NCBI GenBank assembly: GCA_038143535.1
Contig: JAYQMD010000001.1
Span: forward strand, 186,001 to 250,000
From: UBA7446 sp038143535
Lineage (GTDB): Bacteria > Bacteroidota > Bacteroidia > Flavobacteriales > Flavobacteriaceae
Direction of reading: 5' to 3'
DNA: 64,000 nt
Positions 34,915 to 42,575 of this stretch are shown here, piece by piece. A program made the position numbers and the translations under genes. Every line of letters starts with the position of its first letter. Positions within the stretch are counted from its first letter, which is position 1. Below the pieces are notes generated by a model that did not search any database, was not told where the DNA came from, and saw nothing but the letters and a program-made list of their open reading frames with translations.

Positions 34915-35850
34915 TTATAAAGGTAAAGTTTTGTTGGCAGTCAGAATAAAATCCTTGTCTTTTTCCAACTGTTCTTGTAAGTCTGACATAGAATCAAATC
35001 TAACTTCGTCTCTAACGCGGTCTAGCAAAGCCACTTGAATCCTTTGGTCATACAAGTTGCCCGACCAATCGATCACATGCACCTCTATGCTCTGTTGTTG
35101 GCCGTTTACCGTGGGATTTATGCCGATATTCATCATGCCCAAATACCATTTGTTTTCTATATTCACATGTGCAGCGTAAACGCCTTTTTTAGGAATGATT
35201 TTGTCTGTATTGTCCACCAAAATATTTGCTGTTGGGAACCCAATGGTTCTCCCTTTTTCTTGCCCTTTGACAACAGTACCTGTAAGGGTAAAGGGGTGAC
35301 TCAAATAGGCGTTTGCAGTTGCAATATCACCCGCTGACAAAGCCGCCCTAATTTTAGTTGAGCTAATCGAAATATTATCCAATTGCTGCGCACTGATTTG
35401 GGTAACGCCAAAATCGTAGATATTCCCAAAATGTTCGAGATCATCTACGGCAGCGGCCCTGTTTTTTCCAAACCGGTGGTTGTGGCCAATAACAATTTCT
35501 TTGGTGTTGAGCATGTTCAGAAGCATGGCTTCAACATATGCTGCGGCACTCAATTGTGAAAAGCTTTTTGTGAACGGATGCACCACTACATGATCTAGAC
35601 CAAGACGCGCTAATGTAGTAGCACGCTCTTCTAATGTTTGAATAAGCGGCATTGGCGCATCGGGTTGAAGTACTTTCCTTGGATGCGGGTCAAAAGTCAA
35701 CAATACAGCTGCAAGCCCTGATTTTTTTGCCCTTTCCACCACTTGCGTTATGATTTCTTGATGCCCCAAGTGTACGCCGTCAAACGTTCCCACGGTAACG
35801 ATGGTCTTTTTTGAAGTTGAAAACGTGGCGCTATCTCTAATTATACTCAT
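34915..35850 (-). CDS. ribF: Bifunctional riboflavin kinase / FAD synthetase
   Basis: A 311-residue protein. The N-terminal FAD synthetase half has VTVGTFDGVHLGHQEII and VIGHNHRFGKNRAA plus ISSTKIRAAL; the C-terminal kinase half has FTLTGTVVKGQEKGRTIGFPTANI (cited in part: GRTIGFPTANI) and KGVYAAHV, NIGINPTV. It makes FMN from riboflavin and then FAD. The start overlaps the pth stop by 4 bases. Confidence 0.95.
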   Translation of the reverse strand: MSIIRDSATFSTSKKTIVTVGTFDGVHLGHQEIITQVVERAKKSGLAAVLLTFDPHPRKVLQPDAPMPLIQTLEERATTLARLGLDHVVVHPFTKSFSQLSAAAYVEAMLLNMLNTKEIVIGHNHRFGKNRAAAVDDLEHFGNIYDFGVTQISAQQLDNISISSTKIRAALSAGDIATANAYLSHPFTLTGTVVKGQEKGRTIGFPTANILVDNTDKIIPKKGVYAAHVNIENKWYLGMMNIGINPTVNGQQQSIEVHVIDWSGNLYDQRIQVALLDRVRDEVRFDSMSDLQEQLEKDKDFILTANKTLPL

Positions 35851-36479
35851 GCGGGGTCTAGGGCATTTCCATTAAACGAATTCATGGCATTTGATGCACC
35901 ATCCCATACAAAAGACAAACTTGCTTGCGCTGCTTTGTCTACACCAAAGGGTAGTAGTTTTGCCTCATCTGCGGCCCAGGGCTGCAAAACAAAATCAACC
36001 TGCCTGCCCCTGCCAAAAGCCGAGCCAATCCCAAAACGCAGTCTTGCATAGGCTGTTGTATTCAATTGGTCGCAGATATCTTGTAGGCCGTTGTGCCCAC
36101 CAGCAGATCCTTTTTGTCGCATTCTCAGGGTTCCGAAGTCTAAGTGGATATCGTCTGTGATGACCAACACATTTTTTAGGGGAATATTTTTTTGTTTCAA
36201 CCAGTAGCGTACGGCCTTGCCACTTCTGTTCATAAAGGTACTTGGCTTTAATAAGTAAACTGTTTTTCCTTTGTGCTTGAAATGCGCTAGATCGCCCAAG
36301 CGCAGGGTCTCGAAACCAACTTCCTTTTGTTTGGCTACTTCGTCAAGTACCTCAAAACCGATGTTGTGCCGGGTGCCGCTGTATTCGGAACCTATGTTGC
36401 CCAAACCAACAAGTAAGAAAGATTTCATAGCCGTTTCATTTTTTTTGGCTGATGAAAAAAAAGGAATGCGAAGTTTCAT
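35847..36479 (-). CDS. pth: Peptidyl-tRNA hydrolase
   Basis: Releases peptides from peptidyl-tRNA. The core FLLVGLGNIGSEYSGTRHNIGFE holds the substrate Asn and catalytic His (here cited in part: GLGNIG, TRHNIGFE), STFMNRSGKAV and DDIHLDFGTLRMRQKGSAGG follow in order. The start is either ATG 36479, giving a 17-residue basic extension common in Flavobacteriia, or ATG 36428; I keep the longer. It follows an rplY terminator, so it probably has its own promoter. Confidence 0.92.
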   Translation of the reverse strand: MKLRIPFFSSAKKNETAMKSFLLVGLGNIGSEYSGTRHNIGFEVLDEVAKQKEVGFETLRLGDLAHFKHKGKTVYLLKPSTFMNRSGKAVRYWLKQKNIPLKNVLVITDDIHLDFGTLRMRQKGSAGGHNGLQDICDQLNTTAYARLRFGIGSAFGRGRQVDFVLQPWAADEAKLLPFGVDKAAQASLSFVWDGASNAMNSFNGNALDPA

Positions 36480-36492
36480 CAGTGTAAAAATA

Positions 36493-36527
36493 AAAAAAGC
36501 ATCCCAGTGTTTCGTAGGATGCTTTTA
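36493..36527 (-). terminator. Rho-independent terminator after rplY
   Basis: AAAAGCATCC (36495-36504) and GGATGCTTTT (36517-36526) form a ten-pair stem with a 12-base loop. On the minus strand the stem runs into a stretch of T, as required to end the prs-rplY transcript 20 bases after the rplY stop. Confidence 0.8.
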
Positions 36528-36547
36528 AAAAATTCATATATATCGAT

Positions 36548-37213
36548 CTATTCTTCAGCAGCAGCGCCTCCTTCGGTAGTTCCCTCAGTAGTTCCTTCAG
36601 CACCTTTTTCTGCTCCTTCAACACCTTCTTCATCGCCTTCCACTTCATCTTTAATTTGAAGGGAAACTCTAGATGTACGTACTTGACATACAACAGTGTT
36701 GTCTGGGTGTAAGAATTTGAATTTTTCGTCAGCTACTTCTGTAACATACAGCTTGTCTCCAAGTTCAAGTTCAGAAATATCCGCTTCGATAGTGTCTGGC
36801 AAATTGGCTGGTAAAGCACGCACTCTAAGCTTACGCTTGTTACGACTTAACACCCCACCAGAGTTAAGCACACCTGGCGCTGCTCCTTTGATTACAACAG
36901 GAATATTCATAGAAACTTCCTTGTCCTCAAATAATTGATAAAAGTCAACATGTAGAATTTTATCAGAAACAGGGTGAAACTGAATGTCCTGCAAAATGGC
37001 ATTAAATGTTCCGTTATCGCCTAGGTCGATAACCACCGTATGCGCATTAGGAGTATATACAATCTTGGCAAACGCTCTTTCGTCTGCAGCAAAGTGCACT
37101 GGCGCTTCCCCTCCGTATAATACGCAAGGAACCTCTCCAGCATTACGTAGGGCTTTGGTAGCTACCTTGCCCACGCTTTCTCTTTTAGATCCGTTGATGG
37201 TAATTGATTTCAT
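36548..37213 (-). CDS. rplY: 50S ribosomal protein L25 (Ctc form)
   Basis: A 221-residue L25/TL5/Ctc protein that binds 5S rRNA. The N-terminal L25 domain is residues about 1-95 (ITINGSKRESVGKVATKALR; VPCVLYGGEAPVHFA), followed by the TL5 C-terminal beta domain (IPVVIKGAAPGVLNSGGVLS) and a glycine, glutamate and threonine-rich acidic tail (EGVEGAEKGAEGTTEG) often seen in Bacteroidota. It starts 12 bases after prs, the common prs-rplY pairing, and ends before a strong terminator. Confidence 0.94.
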   Translation of the reverse strand: MKSITINGSKRESVGKVATKALRNAGEVPCVLYGGEAPVHFAADERAFAKIVYTPNAHTVVIDLGDNGTFNAILQDIQFHPVSDKILHVDFYQLFEDKEVSMNIPVVIKGAAPGVLNSGGVLSRNKRKLRVRALPANLPDTIEADISELELGDKLYVTEVADEKFKFLHPDNTVVCQVRTSRVSLQIKDEVEGDEEGVEGAEKGAEGTTEGTTEGGAAAEE

Positions 37214-37225
37214 ATTTAGTGTTTA

Positions 37226-38167
37226 TTACATGATAAATTTGCCTGAGATAGACTCGTTATGATGTACGTTATACATCACTTCAGCAAACAATTGAGCACA
37301 GCTCAATACTTTAATTTTTTTACTCATTTTCGCAAGCGGTATAGAGTCCGTTACGATAAGTTCAGATAATTGTGACGCCTCAACACGTTCGTAGGCTTCG
37401 CCAGAAAGTAGCGGGTGTGTACAGACTGCGCGTACGCTCTTAGCGCCGCGTTCCACCATAAGGTCAGCCGCACTCGTTAGCGTTCCTGCCGTATCCACCA
37501 TATCGTCTACTAAAACAACGTTTTTTCCTTTCACATCTCCAATGAGTTCCATGTGAGAAATAATGTTGGCTTTTTTGCGCTGTTTGTAACAGATAACAAC
37601 ATCACTCTCCAAAAATCTCGAATAGGCATATGCTCGTTTTGAACCGCCCATGTCGGGTGAGGCTATGGTAAGGTTATCAAGGTGTAATGACTTGATGTAT
37701 GGCAAAAACAATGAAGATGCAAATAAATGGTCTACGGGTTTTTCAAAGAACCCTTGAATTTGATCAGCGTGCAAATCCATGGTGATGATGCGTGTAGCAC
37801 CAGCTGTTTCCAGCAACTTGGCTACTAATTTAGCACCTATTGGAACCCTTGGCTTGTCTTTGCGGTCTTGTCTTGCCCAACCAAAATAAGGCATCACGGC
37901 AGTAATATGTCGCGCAGAAGCACGTTTTGCCGCATCTAACATCAGTAACATTTCCATCAAATTGTCCGAAGTGGGATTGGTGGAACCTATGATAAATATA
38001 CGTGAACCACGCACCGATTCTTCGAAAGAAGGTTGGTATTCACCATCGCTATATCGGGTAAATAAAACGTTACCCATAGGTATGCCGTACTGCTTGGCAA
38101 TTTCCTCAGCAAGGGTCTTTGTTTGCGAGCAAGCAAATATCTTCGATTCGATGGTTGTTTTTCCCAT
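37226..38167 (-). CDS. prs: Ribose-phosphate pyrophosphokinase
   Basis: Makes PRPP from ribose-5-phosphate and ATP. All motifs are present in 313 residues: YSDGEYQPSFEESVRGSRIF (flexible loop region, 20 residues), PYFGWARQDRK, MDLHADQIQGFF for the pyrophosphate site, and VVLVDDMVDTAGTL, the PRPP-binding motif. Two basic residues KR in GGSKRAYAYSRFLE follow the regulatory flap. A -7 box lies upstream, and rplY follows in the same transcript. Confidence 0.95.
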   Translation of the reverse strand: MGKTTIESKIFACSQTKTLAEEIAKQYGIPMGNVLFTRYSDGEYQPSFEESVRGSRIFIIGSTNPTSDNLMEMLLMLDAAKRASARHITAVMPYFGWARQDRKDKPRVPIGAKLVAKLLETAGATRIITMDLHADQIQGFFEKPVDHLFASSLFLPYIKSLHLDNLTIASPDMGGSKRAYAYSRFLESDVVICYKQRKKANIISHMELIGDVKGKNVVLVDDMVDTAGTLTSAADLMVERGAKSVRAVCTHPLLSGEAYERVEASQLSELIVTDSIPLAKMSKKIKVLSCAQLFAEVMYNVHHNESISGKFIM

Positions 38168-38184
38168 AGTTTTTATGCGGGCTG

Positions 38185-38192
38185 CAAATGTA
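38185..38192 (-). promoter_or_regulatory. Candidate -7 promoter box of prs-rplY
   Basis: Minus-strand TACATTTG matches TAnnTTTG, 17 bases before the prs ATG at 38167. The spacing to the start is typical for Flavobacteriia. Confidence 0.5.
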
Positions 38193-38257
38193 GGAATTTA
38201 TTTGAGGCTGTATAAACGCTTGACTGTTTTTTCTTGGCAAGCTTTAAAAATATTGGT

Positions 38258-38265
38258 TAAATTTG
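38258..38265 (+). promoter_or_regulatory. Candidate promoter of tRNA-Leu
   Basis: TAAATTTG fits TAnnTTTG and has a TTG at 38234-38236, about 21 bases upstream, a good -33/-7 pair. It would give a leader of roughly 85 bases that RNase P removes. Confidence 0.5.
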
Positions 38266-38354
38266 CCGTCATTTGTTTTTCGAAAGAAAAAAGTATTAGA
38301 ATTCATGTGTTGGCAATCAGCAATTGCGCAGCATCAGAAATCAAATGACATAAT

Positions 38355-38436
38355 GCCTCGGTGGCGGAATTGGTAGACGCGCCGGATTCAAAATCCGGTT
38401 CTGCAAAGAGTGTGGGTTCGATTCCCACCCGAGGTA
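38355..38436 (+). tRNA. tRNA-Leu (anticodon CAA)
   Basis: An 82-base cloverleaf. The acceptor strands are GCCTCGG and CCGAGGT (one G-T pair) with discriminator A; the D arm is GGCGGAATTGGTAGACGC; the anticodon stem CCGGA/TCCGG encloses TTCAAAA, giving anticodon CAA for UUG codons; a variable arm of class II size follows, and the T arm is GTGGG-TTCGATT-CCCAC. CCA is not encoded. A strong hairpin follows immediately. Confidence 0.97.
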
Positions 38437-38441
38437 CTCTA

Positions 38442-38467
38442 AACCCAGCGCATTGCGCTGGGTTTTC
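38442..38467 (+). terminator. Rho-independent terminator after tRNA-Leu
   Basis: AACCCAGCG and CGCTGGGTT form a GC-rich stem with a four-base loop, followed by TTTCT. It begins 6 bases after the tRNA and works in both directions, so it can also end the convergent esterase transcript. Confidence 0.85.
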
Positions 38468-38482
38468 TATGTAAAATATGCC

Positions 38483-39394
38483 TTATCGCAACCCATTTAT
38501 GTCATACTGCGACACAAAATTCCATATCAGCCTAGCGGTGTCTTCTCCCCGGTAGCTGGCAGTAAACCATTGGTGCCCACCACCGATGTACTTGTAATGT
38601 ACTACTGCAACACCAGCATCCCCTTGATCATAAACATACCGCTCAATGGTCATGCTGCTGCTTGAATCTGAAGTGACTGTTGGTGAACTGTTGGTGTTGT
38701 TAAATGCAATCCAATGGTTTAGGACTGTTTGTGCACCGTTATAGTATTTGTTTCCGTCATAGGGAAGCGTGTCATCAGCGGTACCGTGCAGGTGAATCAC
38801 CGGCATGGGATGTTCTGGGGTTGCAGTACAGTCGAGCATCGTGCCCGAAACCGAGGCCACCGCCGCAAAGATTTCACTACTATAGTTAGCAAGCCCGTAG
38901 GCCATCATGCCCCCATTTGAATAGCCAGCAGCATAAATGCGGTTTTGGTCTATACTATAGGTGCCTGAAAGTTCGCTGATAAGAGCTGCTATAAAACCAA
39001 AATCGTCAGCATTACTTTTGTTATCGCCGCCATTGGGGCAGGTATTCCAATGTGGCGATCCATCCAAATCACTGCCTTGAGGATACACCAAAATAAAACC
39101 CTCGCTTTCTGCTAGTTTGCGCATATCCGCATAGGCCATGTATTCGCTTGCATTGCCACCAAAACCATGAAAATTAAATAACAGTGGAATGGCGGTTGCG
39201 CTATCATAGGCGTTGGGTACAAACAATACATATTCGCGATCAAAACCCTTGTGTTCAAGGGTCAGGATATTCTCATTTGCGGTGTTTGACCCTTTGCCAT
39301 CATCTTTGTCAACAACAATAATGGTATCCGTTTTGCTACATCCCACAAAAAGGAAAACGAACGCAGAAACCAAAAAAAAGATGCTTCTATTCAT
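38483..39394 (-). CDS. Esterase lipoprotein (PHB-depolymerase / feruloyl-esterase-like)
   Basis: A 303-residue lipoprotein (cysteine 19, LFVG-C) of the alpha/beta-hydrolase fold. FNFHGFGGNASEYM forms the oxyanion strand, AGYSNGGMM holds the nucleophile Ser159, HGTADDTLPY the acid Asp and GGGHQWF the catalytic His. The layout matches the LpqC/PHB-depolymerase family, whose members also deacetylate or de-esterify polysaccharide side groups such as ferulate. It acts outside the cytoplasm. Substrate cannot be settled; it is not inside a glycan locus. A 200-base gap without a gene (39395-39594) lies upstream. Confidence 0.82.
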   Translation of the reverse strand: MNRSIFFLVSAFVFLFVGCSKTDTIIVVDKDDGKGSNTANENILTLEHKGFDREYVLFVPNAYDSATAIPLLFNFHGFGGNASEYMAYADMRKLAESEGFILVYPQGSDLDGSPHWNTCPNGGDNKSNADDFGFIAALISELSGTYSIDQNRIYAAGYSNGGMMAYGLANYSSEIFAAVASVSGTMLDCTATPEHPMPVIHLHGTADDTLPYDGNKYYNGAQTVLNHWIAFNNTNSSPTVTSDSSSSMTIERYVYDQGDAGVAVVHYKYIGGGHQWFTASYRGEDTARLIWNFVSQYDINGLR

Positions 39395-39594
39395 AACCTT
39401 AATGCAAGTTATGGTTTTATAAAGAATTTTTGGAAAAAGAGTACAATTTCATGCATCCTTGTTCCCGTTTTGACATTTAATAAAAATGCTATATTCGGTT
39501 CCACAATCAATTTGCCAAAAGCGAAAGTTATGTGTCTTCACAAATAGCTCCTAACTGCTAATTTTGGTATTTCTAAAACAAATAGCAACGCTAA

Positions 39595-40773
39595 TTACCA
39601 CCACACAGTATTGGGCTCTGACAATGTTTCGATGCTAATGGGCGCTCCTATTTTAGGAATAACCAAAGGGATGCCAAGTGCTGCAGCTTCTTTGCGAATC
39701 TGCTGTATGGGCGCAGTCCAAGCATGCATGGACAATTTAAACGCACCCCAATGTATGGGCATCATGGTCTTGGCCTTTAAATCAAGTCCCGCTTTTGCGC
39801 TTTCTTTTGGGAACATATGGTTGTCTGGCCACATTTTATTGTACTGTCCGCACTCAACCAATGCAAGGTCAAAAGGGCCATGGCTATCTCCAATTTTCGC
39901 AAAATGCTTTCCATAGCCGCTGTCTCCACTAAAATATATGTTCGCCTCTTTGGATTTTATTACCCACGAACTCCATAACGTACTTTTGTGATTGCTGAAT
40001 TTTCTACCTGAAAAATGTTTTGCTGGCGTACATGTTAATTGAATGTTTTTAAATTCTGTCGCTTCCCACCAGTCTTTTTCATGGATTTTGGCACTGCTAA
40101 CACCCCAAGCCTCTAAATGAACACCGACTCCAAGCGGAACAAAATAGGCGTCCACCCTATCCTTTAACTTTAATATGGACTCATAGTCCAAATGATCGTA
40201 GTGGTCGTGCGAGATAATTACGGCATCTATCTTTGGTAAATCTTCAATTTCAATAGGCAATTCATCGCTAAAGCGCTTGTTTCCTAACCAGGGATGTGGC
40301 GCAGGAACTTCACTTAGCATGGGGTCTATAAGAATCCTAGTACTGTCGATTTGCATCAAAAAGGTGGAATGCCCAAACCAATACAATCTCGTTCCCTGCT
40401 TAAAAGCGGTAATGTCGGCTGTATTTATATTTTTAACTGCTATGTTATTTTCAGGGACTCCATTTTCGACCTGCTCGAAAAAGAATTTTCGGAATATTTT
40501 CAGGACCTTGTTAAGGTTAAAGTCTTTGGCGCTGCCGCTGTCTTGATTTTGAAAAGTCCCCGCTTCGAACTGCGCTGAGTTGGCATATAGCTCTTGTCGT
40601 TGCTTAGTTACATCACCCCCAAAAGAGGGGTAATAGGCAACAAACAGCTGAACGGCAATAACCAGCGCCAATATCAATGCACCAAGGTACACTAATACAC
40701 AGCCTATTCGTTTCATTAGTTTTTTCAATTTGGAATACTTTTCTACGGTTCTAATTCCCGCAAAGATAGTCAA
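39595..40773 (-). CDS. Membrane-anchored metallo-beta-lactamase-fold hydrolase (NAPE-PLD-like)
   Basis: A 392-residue protein with one N-terminal membrane helix (CVLVYLGALILALVIAVQLF). The zinc site is intact: VIISHDHYDHLDY (HxHxDH), YFSGDSGYGKHFAKIG for the bridging Asp, and MPIHWGAFKL for the last His. YWFGHSTFLMQIDSTRILIDP is the first strand pair (cited here at 21 in parts: FGHSTFLMQID, ILIDPML). This arrangement matches the UlaG/NAPE-phospholipase-D group. The periplasmic or cytosolic side of the catalytic domain is unclear. ATG 40716 is an alternative start that removes 19 residues. It follows umuD by 5 bases. Confidence 0.82.
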   Translation of the reverse strand: MTIFAGIRTVEKYSKLKKLMKRIGCVLVYLGALILALVIAVQLFVAYYPSFGGDVTKQRQELYANSAQFEAGTFQNQDSGSAKDFNLNKVLKIFRKFFFEQVENGVPENNIAVKNINTADITAFKQGTRLYWFGHSTFLMQIDSTRILIDPMLSEVPAPHPWLGNKRFSDELPIEIEDLPKIDAVIISHDHYDHLDYESILKLKDRVDAYFVPLGVGVHLEAWGVSSAKIHEKDWWEATEFKNIQLTCTPAKHFSGRKFSNHKSTLWSSWVIKSKEANIYFSGDSGYGKHFAKIGDSHGPFDLALVECGQYNKMWPDNHMFPKESAKAGLDLKAKTMMPIHWGAFKLSMHAWTAPIQQIRKEAAALGIPLVIPKIGAPISIETLSEPNTVWW

Positions 40774-40778
40774 GCGCT

Positions 40779-41213
40779 CTACACCGCCTTAAGCACATGG
40801 GTTACAATCCCCCAAATGATAAGCTCATTGTCTTCGTTTACTTGCAAGGGCTTGTATTGTTCGTTTTCGGGAATCAGCCATACGCAGTCCTCAGCTACTT
40901 TGAGACGCTTTACGGTAAATTCTCCATCTATAAAGCACACGGCAATTTTACCATCTTGAGGCTCCAAGCTCCGGTCTATGACCAGTAAATCGCCATCGTC
41001 AAGTCCGGCACCCACCATGGATTGCCCGGCCACGCGCGCATAGAACGTAGCGGCCTTGTTTTTAACTACGGCGCTGTCGAGGCTGATGCGCACTTCTTTA
41101 AAGTCATCTGCTGGCGAGGGAAAGCCTGCCGAAATGCCTTCGCCTGCAAGCCAAACGTTGGCCTCGTTGCCGGTGTCGGGGCTATAAAAATGGAGGGTTG
41201 TTGCTTTTTTCAT
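40779..41213 (-). CDS. umuD: SOS translesion-synthesis accessory protein UmuD
   Basis: A 144-residue S24-family protein. The self-cleavage site is Ala29-Gly30 in ISAGFPSPADDF, the catalytic Ser65 is in GQSMVGAG, and Lys102 in EFTVKRL. These positions are shifted by exactly five from Escherichia coli UmuD (24/25, 60, 97), so all three key residues are in place and autoproteolysis to UmuD' should occur. It lies downstream of umuC and overlaps its stop in ATGA, the reverse of the usual umuD-umuC order. Confidence 0.93.
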   Translation of the reverse strand: MKKATTLHFYSPDTGNEANVWLAGEGISAGFPSPADDFKEVRISLDSAVVKNKAATFYARVAGQSMVGAGLDDGDLLVIDRSLEPQDGKIAVCFIDGEFTVKRLKVAEDCVWLIPENEQYKPLQVNEDNELIIWGIVTHVLKAV

Positions 41214-42469
41214 CTTACAGTAATAATATCGTGAATGTCTGTGGTGTAACGGGGCGATAAGTGGGCTTGTTTCATTTTAAAGGTTCTGCTCAGGTCTTGG
41301 TTGGCGAGTTTGATTTTATGTGGACCATATTTGCGGTGCAATTGATCAATGCGTTGCATCAGTGCATCGTGGCGGCTGTCTTCGCCATCAAACAGCGTGA
41401 GTTGCTGTGCATTTTTAGGCACAATTCCCGTAACTATTACTCCTGCTTTTTTATACTGAATCCCGTCTTTGAAAATGCGTTCCAATCCCTTTAGTGCATA
41501 CTTGCTAATGGTCAAACTCGACTGGGAGGCAAAGGGCATGGTAACCAACATGCCGTTGCGATATTGCGGCAAGTCGGGCATAAACGGATTGCTGCGGACA
41601 AACACATAGACCGCATGGCAGCTACTGCCTTGCTTGCGTAGTTTTTCAGCACAAAGCGTTGCATAGGTCGATATGCGTTCGCGCACTTCTTCATAGGAGG
41701 TAATAAGCGACTCGAAACTGCGGGTGGTGGCAATGGCTTTTTTGGGGGAAGCAATCATTTCCATGGGAATGGTAGCGGTTCCTTCCAGGTCTTTTTTAAG
41801 GCGTAGTCCCACGATGCTCATCTGTTTGCGTACCCAATCGTCACTGAGCTGGGTAAAGTCATAGGCGGTTTTCACCTCGTTGAGTGCCAATCGGCGTGCG
41901 TGTTGACGGCCAATGCCCCAAACGTCTGCAATGGGCAGCCACTTCAGTGCCTTGATGCGCTTTTCTTCCGAATCAATTACATAGATCCCTTTGGTTCTGT
42001 CGGTAAATTTTTTGGCCACACGGTTGGCTACTTTGGCAAGACCCTTGCTTGGACCAAGTCCAATACTAACGGGCATACCGGTCCATTTGCGTACGCGCTT
42101 GCGCATTTGTTGCGCATAGGATTCCATATCGTAGTGGGTAAAGCCGTCAAAATGCAAAAATGCCTCGTCAATGCTGTACACTTCTACCTCGGGTGTAAAT
42201 TGACGCAAGACTTCCATCACGCGCTGGCTCATATCGCCATAGAGCGGATAGTTGGACGAAAAAACATGGACATGGTGTTGTCTAAAAAAAGACGAAAACT
42301 TGTGCGCAGGCGCCCCCATGGGTAGTCCAAGGGCTTTGGCCTCGTTACTGCGCGCAATCACACAACCGTCATTATTGGACAAAATAGCAATGGGCTTGTC
42401 GTTTAATGTGGGTTGAAAAATGCGCTCACAAGAGGCGTAGAAGTTGTTACAATCGACTAAAGCAAACAC
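41210..42469 (-). CDS. umuC: DNA polymerase V subunit UmuC (Y family)
   Basis: A 419-residue translesion polymerase. FALVDCNNFYASCERIF holds the first catalytic Asp and the steric-gate region, and EVYSIDEAFLHFD the SIDEA motif with the second acidic pair; ADVWGIGRQHARRL is the helix-hairpin-helix and the C-terminal DUF4113-like part follows. The frame is open to TTG 42475, but GTG 42469 gives the standard FALVDCNNFY start. It is divergent from sucA, 106 bases apart, and precedes umuD with a four-base overlap. Confidence 0.93.
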   Translation of the reverse strand: MFALVDCNNFYASCERIFQPTLNDKPIAILSNNDGCVIARSNEAKALGLPMGAPAHKFSSFFRQHHVHVFSSNYPLYGDMSQRVMEVLRQFTPEVEVYSIDEAFLHFDGFTHYDMESYAQQMRKRVRKWTGMPVSIGLGPSKGLAKVANRVAKKFTDRTKGIYVIDSEEKRIKALKWLPIADVWGIGRQHARRLALNEVKTAYDFTQLSDDWVRKQMSIVGLRLKKDLEGTATIPMEMIASPKKAIATTRSFESLITSYEEVRERISTYATLCAEKLRKQGSSCHAVYVFVRSNPFMPDLPQYRNGMLVTMPFASQSSLTISKYALKGLERIFKDGIQYKKAGVIVTGIVPKNAQQLTLFDGEDSRHDALMQRIDQLHRKYGPHKIKLANQDLSRTFKMKQAHLSPRYTTDIHDIITVR

Positions 42470-42547
42470 ATTCAAAACTACATTTTTTTACTATACTAAA
42501 AGCTGGTTTTTTTCAACAAAACCGTGCGTTAATAAACGCAAATGCAG

Positions 42548-42555
42548 TACATTTG
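42548..42555 (+). promoter_or_regulatory. Candidate -7 promoter box of sucA with flanking inverted repeats
   Basis: TACATTTG matches TAnnTTTG 20 bases before ATG 42576. It is overlapped by AGTAC...AGTAC (42546-42550 and 42559-42563; GTAC is self-complementary, so both direct and inverted) and preceded by the inverted repeat GCGTTAATAAACGC (42526-42539). These may be operators for sucA or the divergent umuC; that is inference. Confidence 0.45.
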
Positions 42556-42575
42556 TTTAGTACAACTACACCTAA

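Noticed and set aside
36548..36640. Short repeated GGT/ACT-type units at the end of rplY, looking like a tandem repeat
   Set aside because: They encode the acidic Gly/Thr/Glu-rich tail of L25, a common variable tail, with no wider repeat structure.
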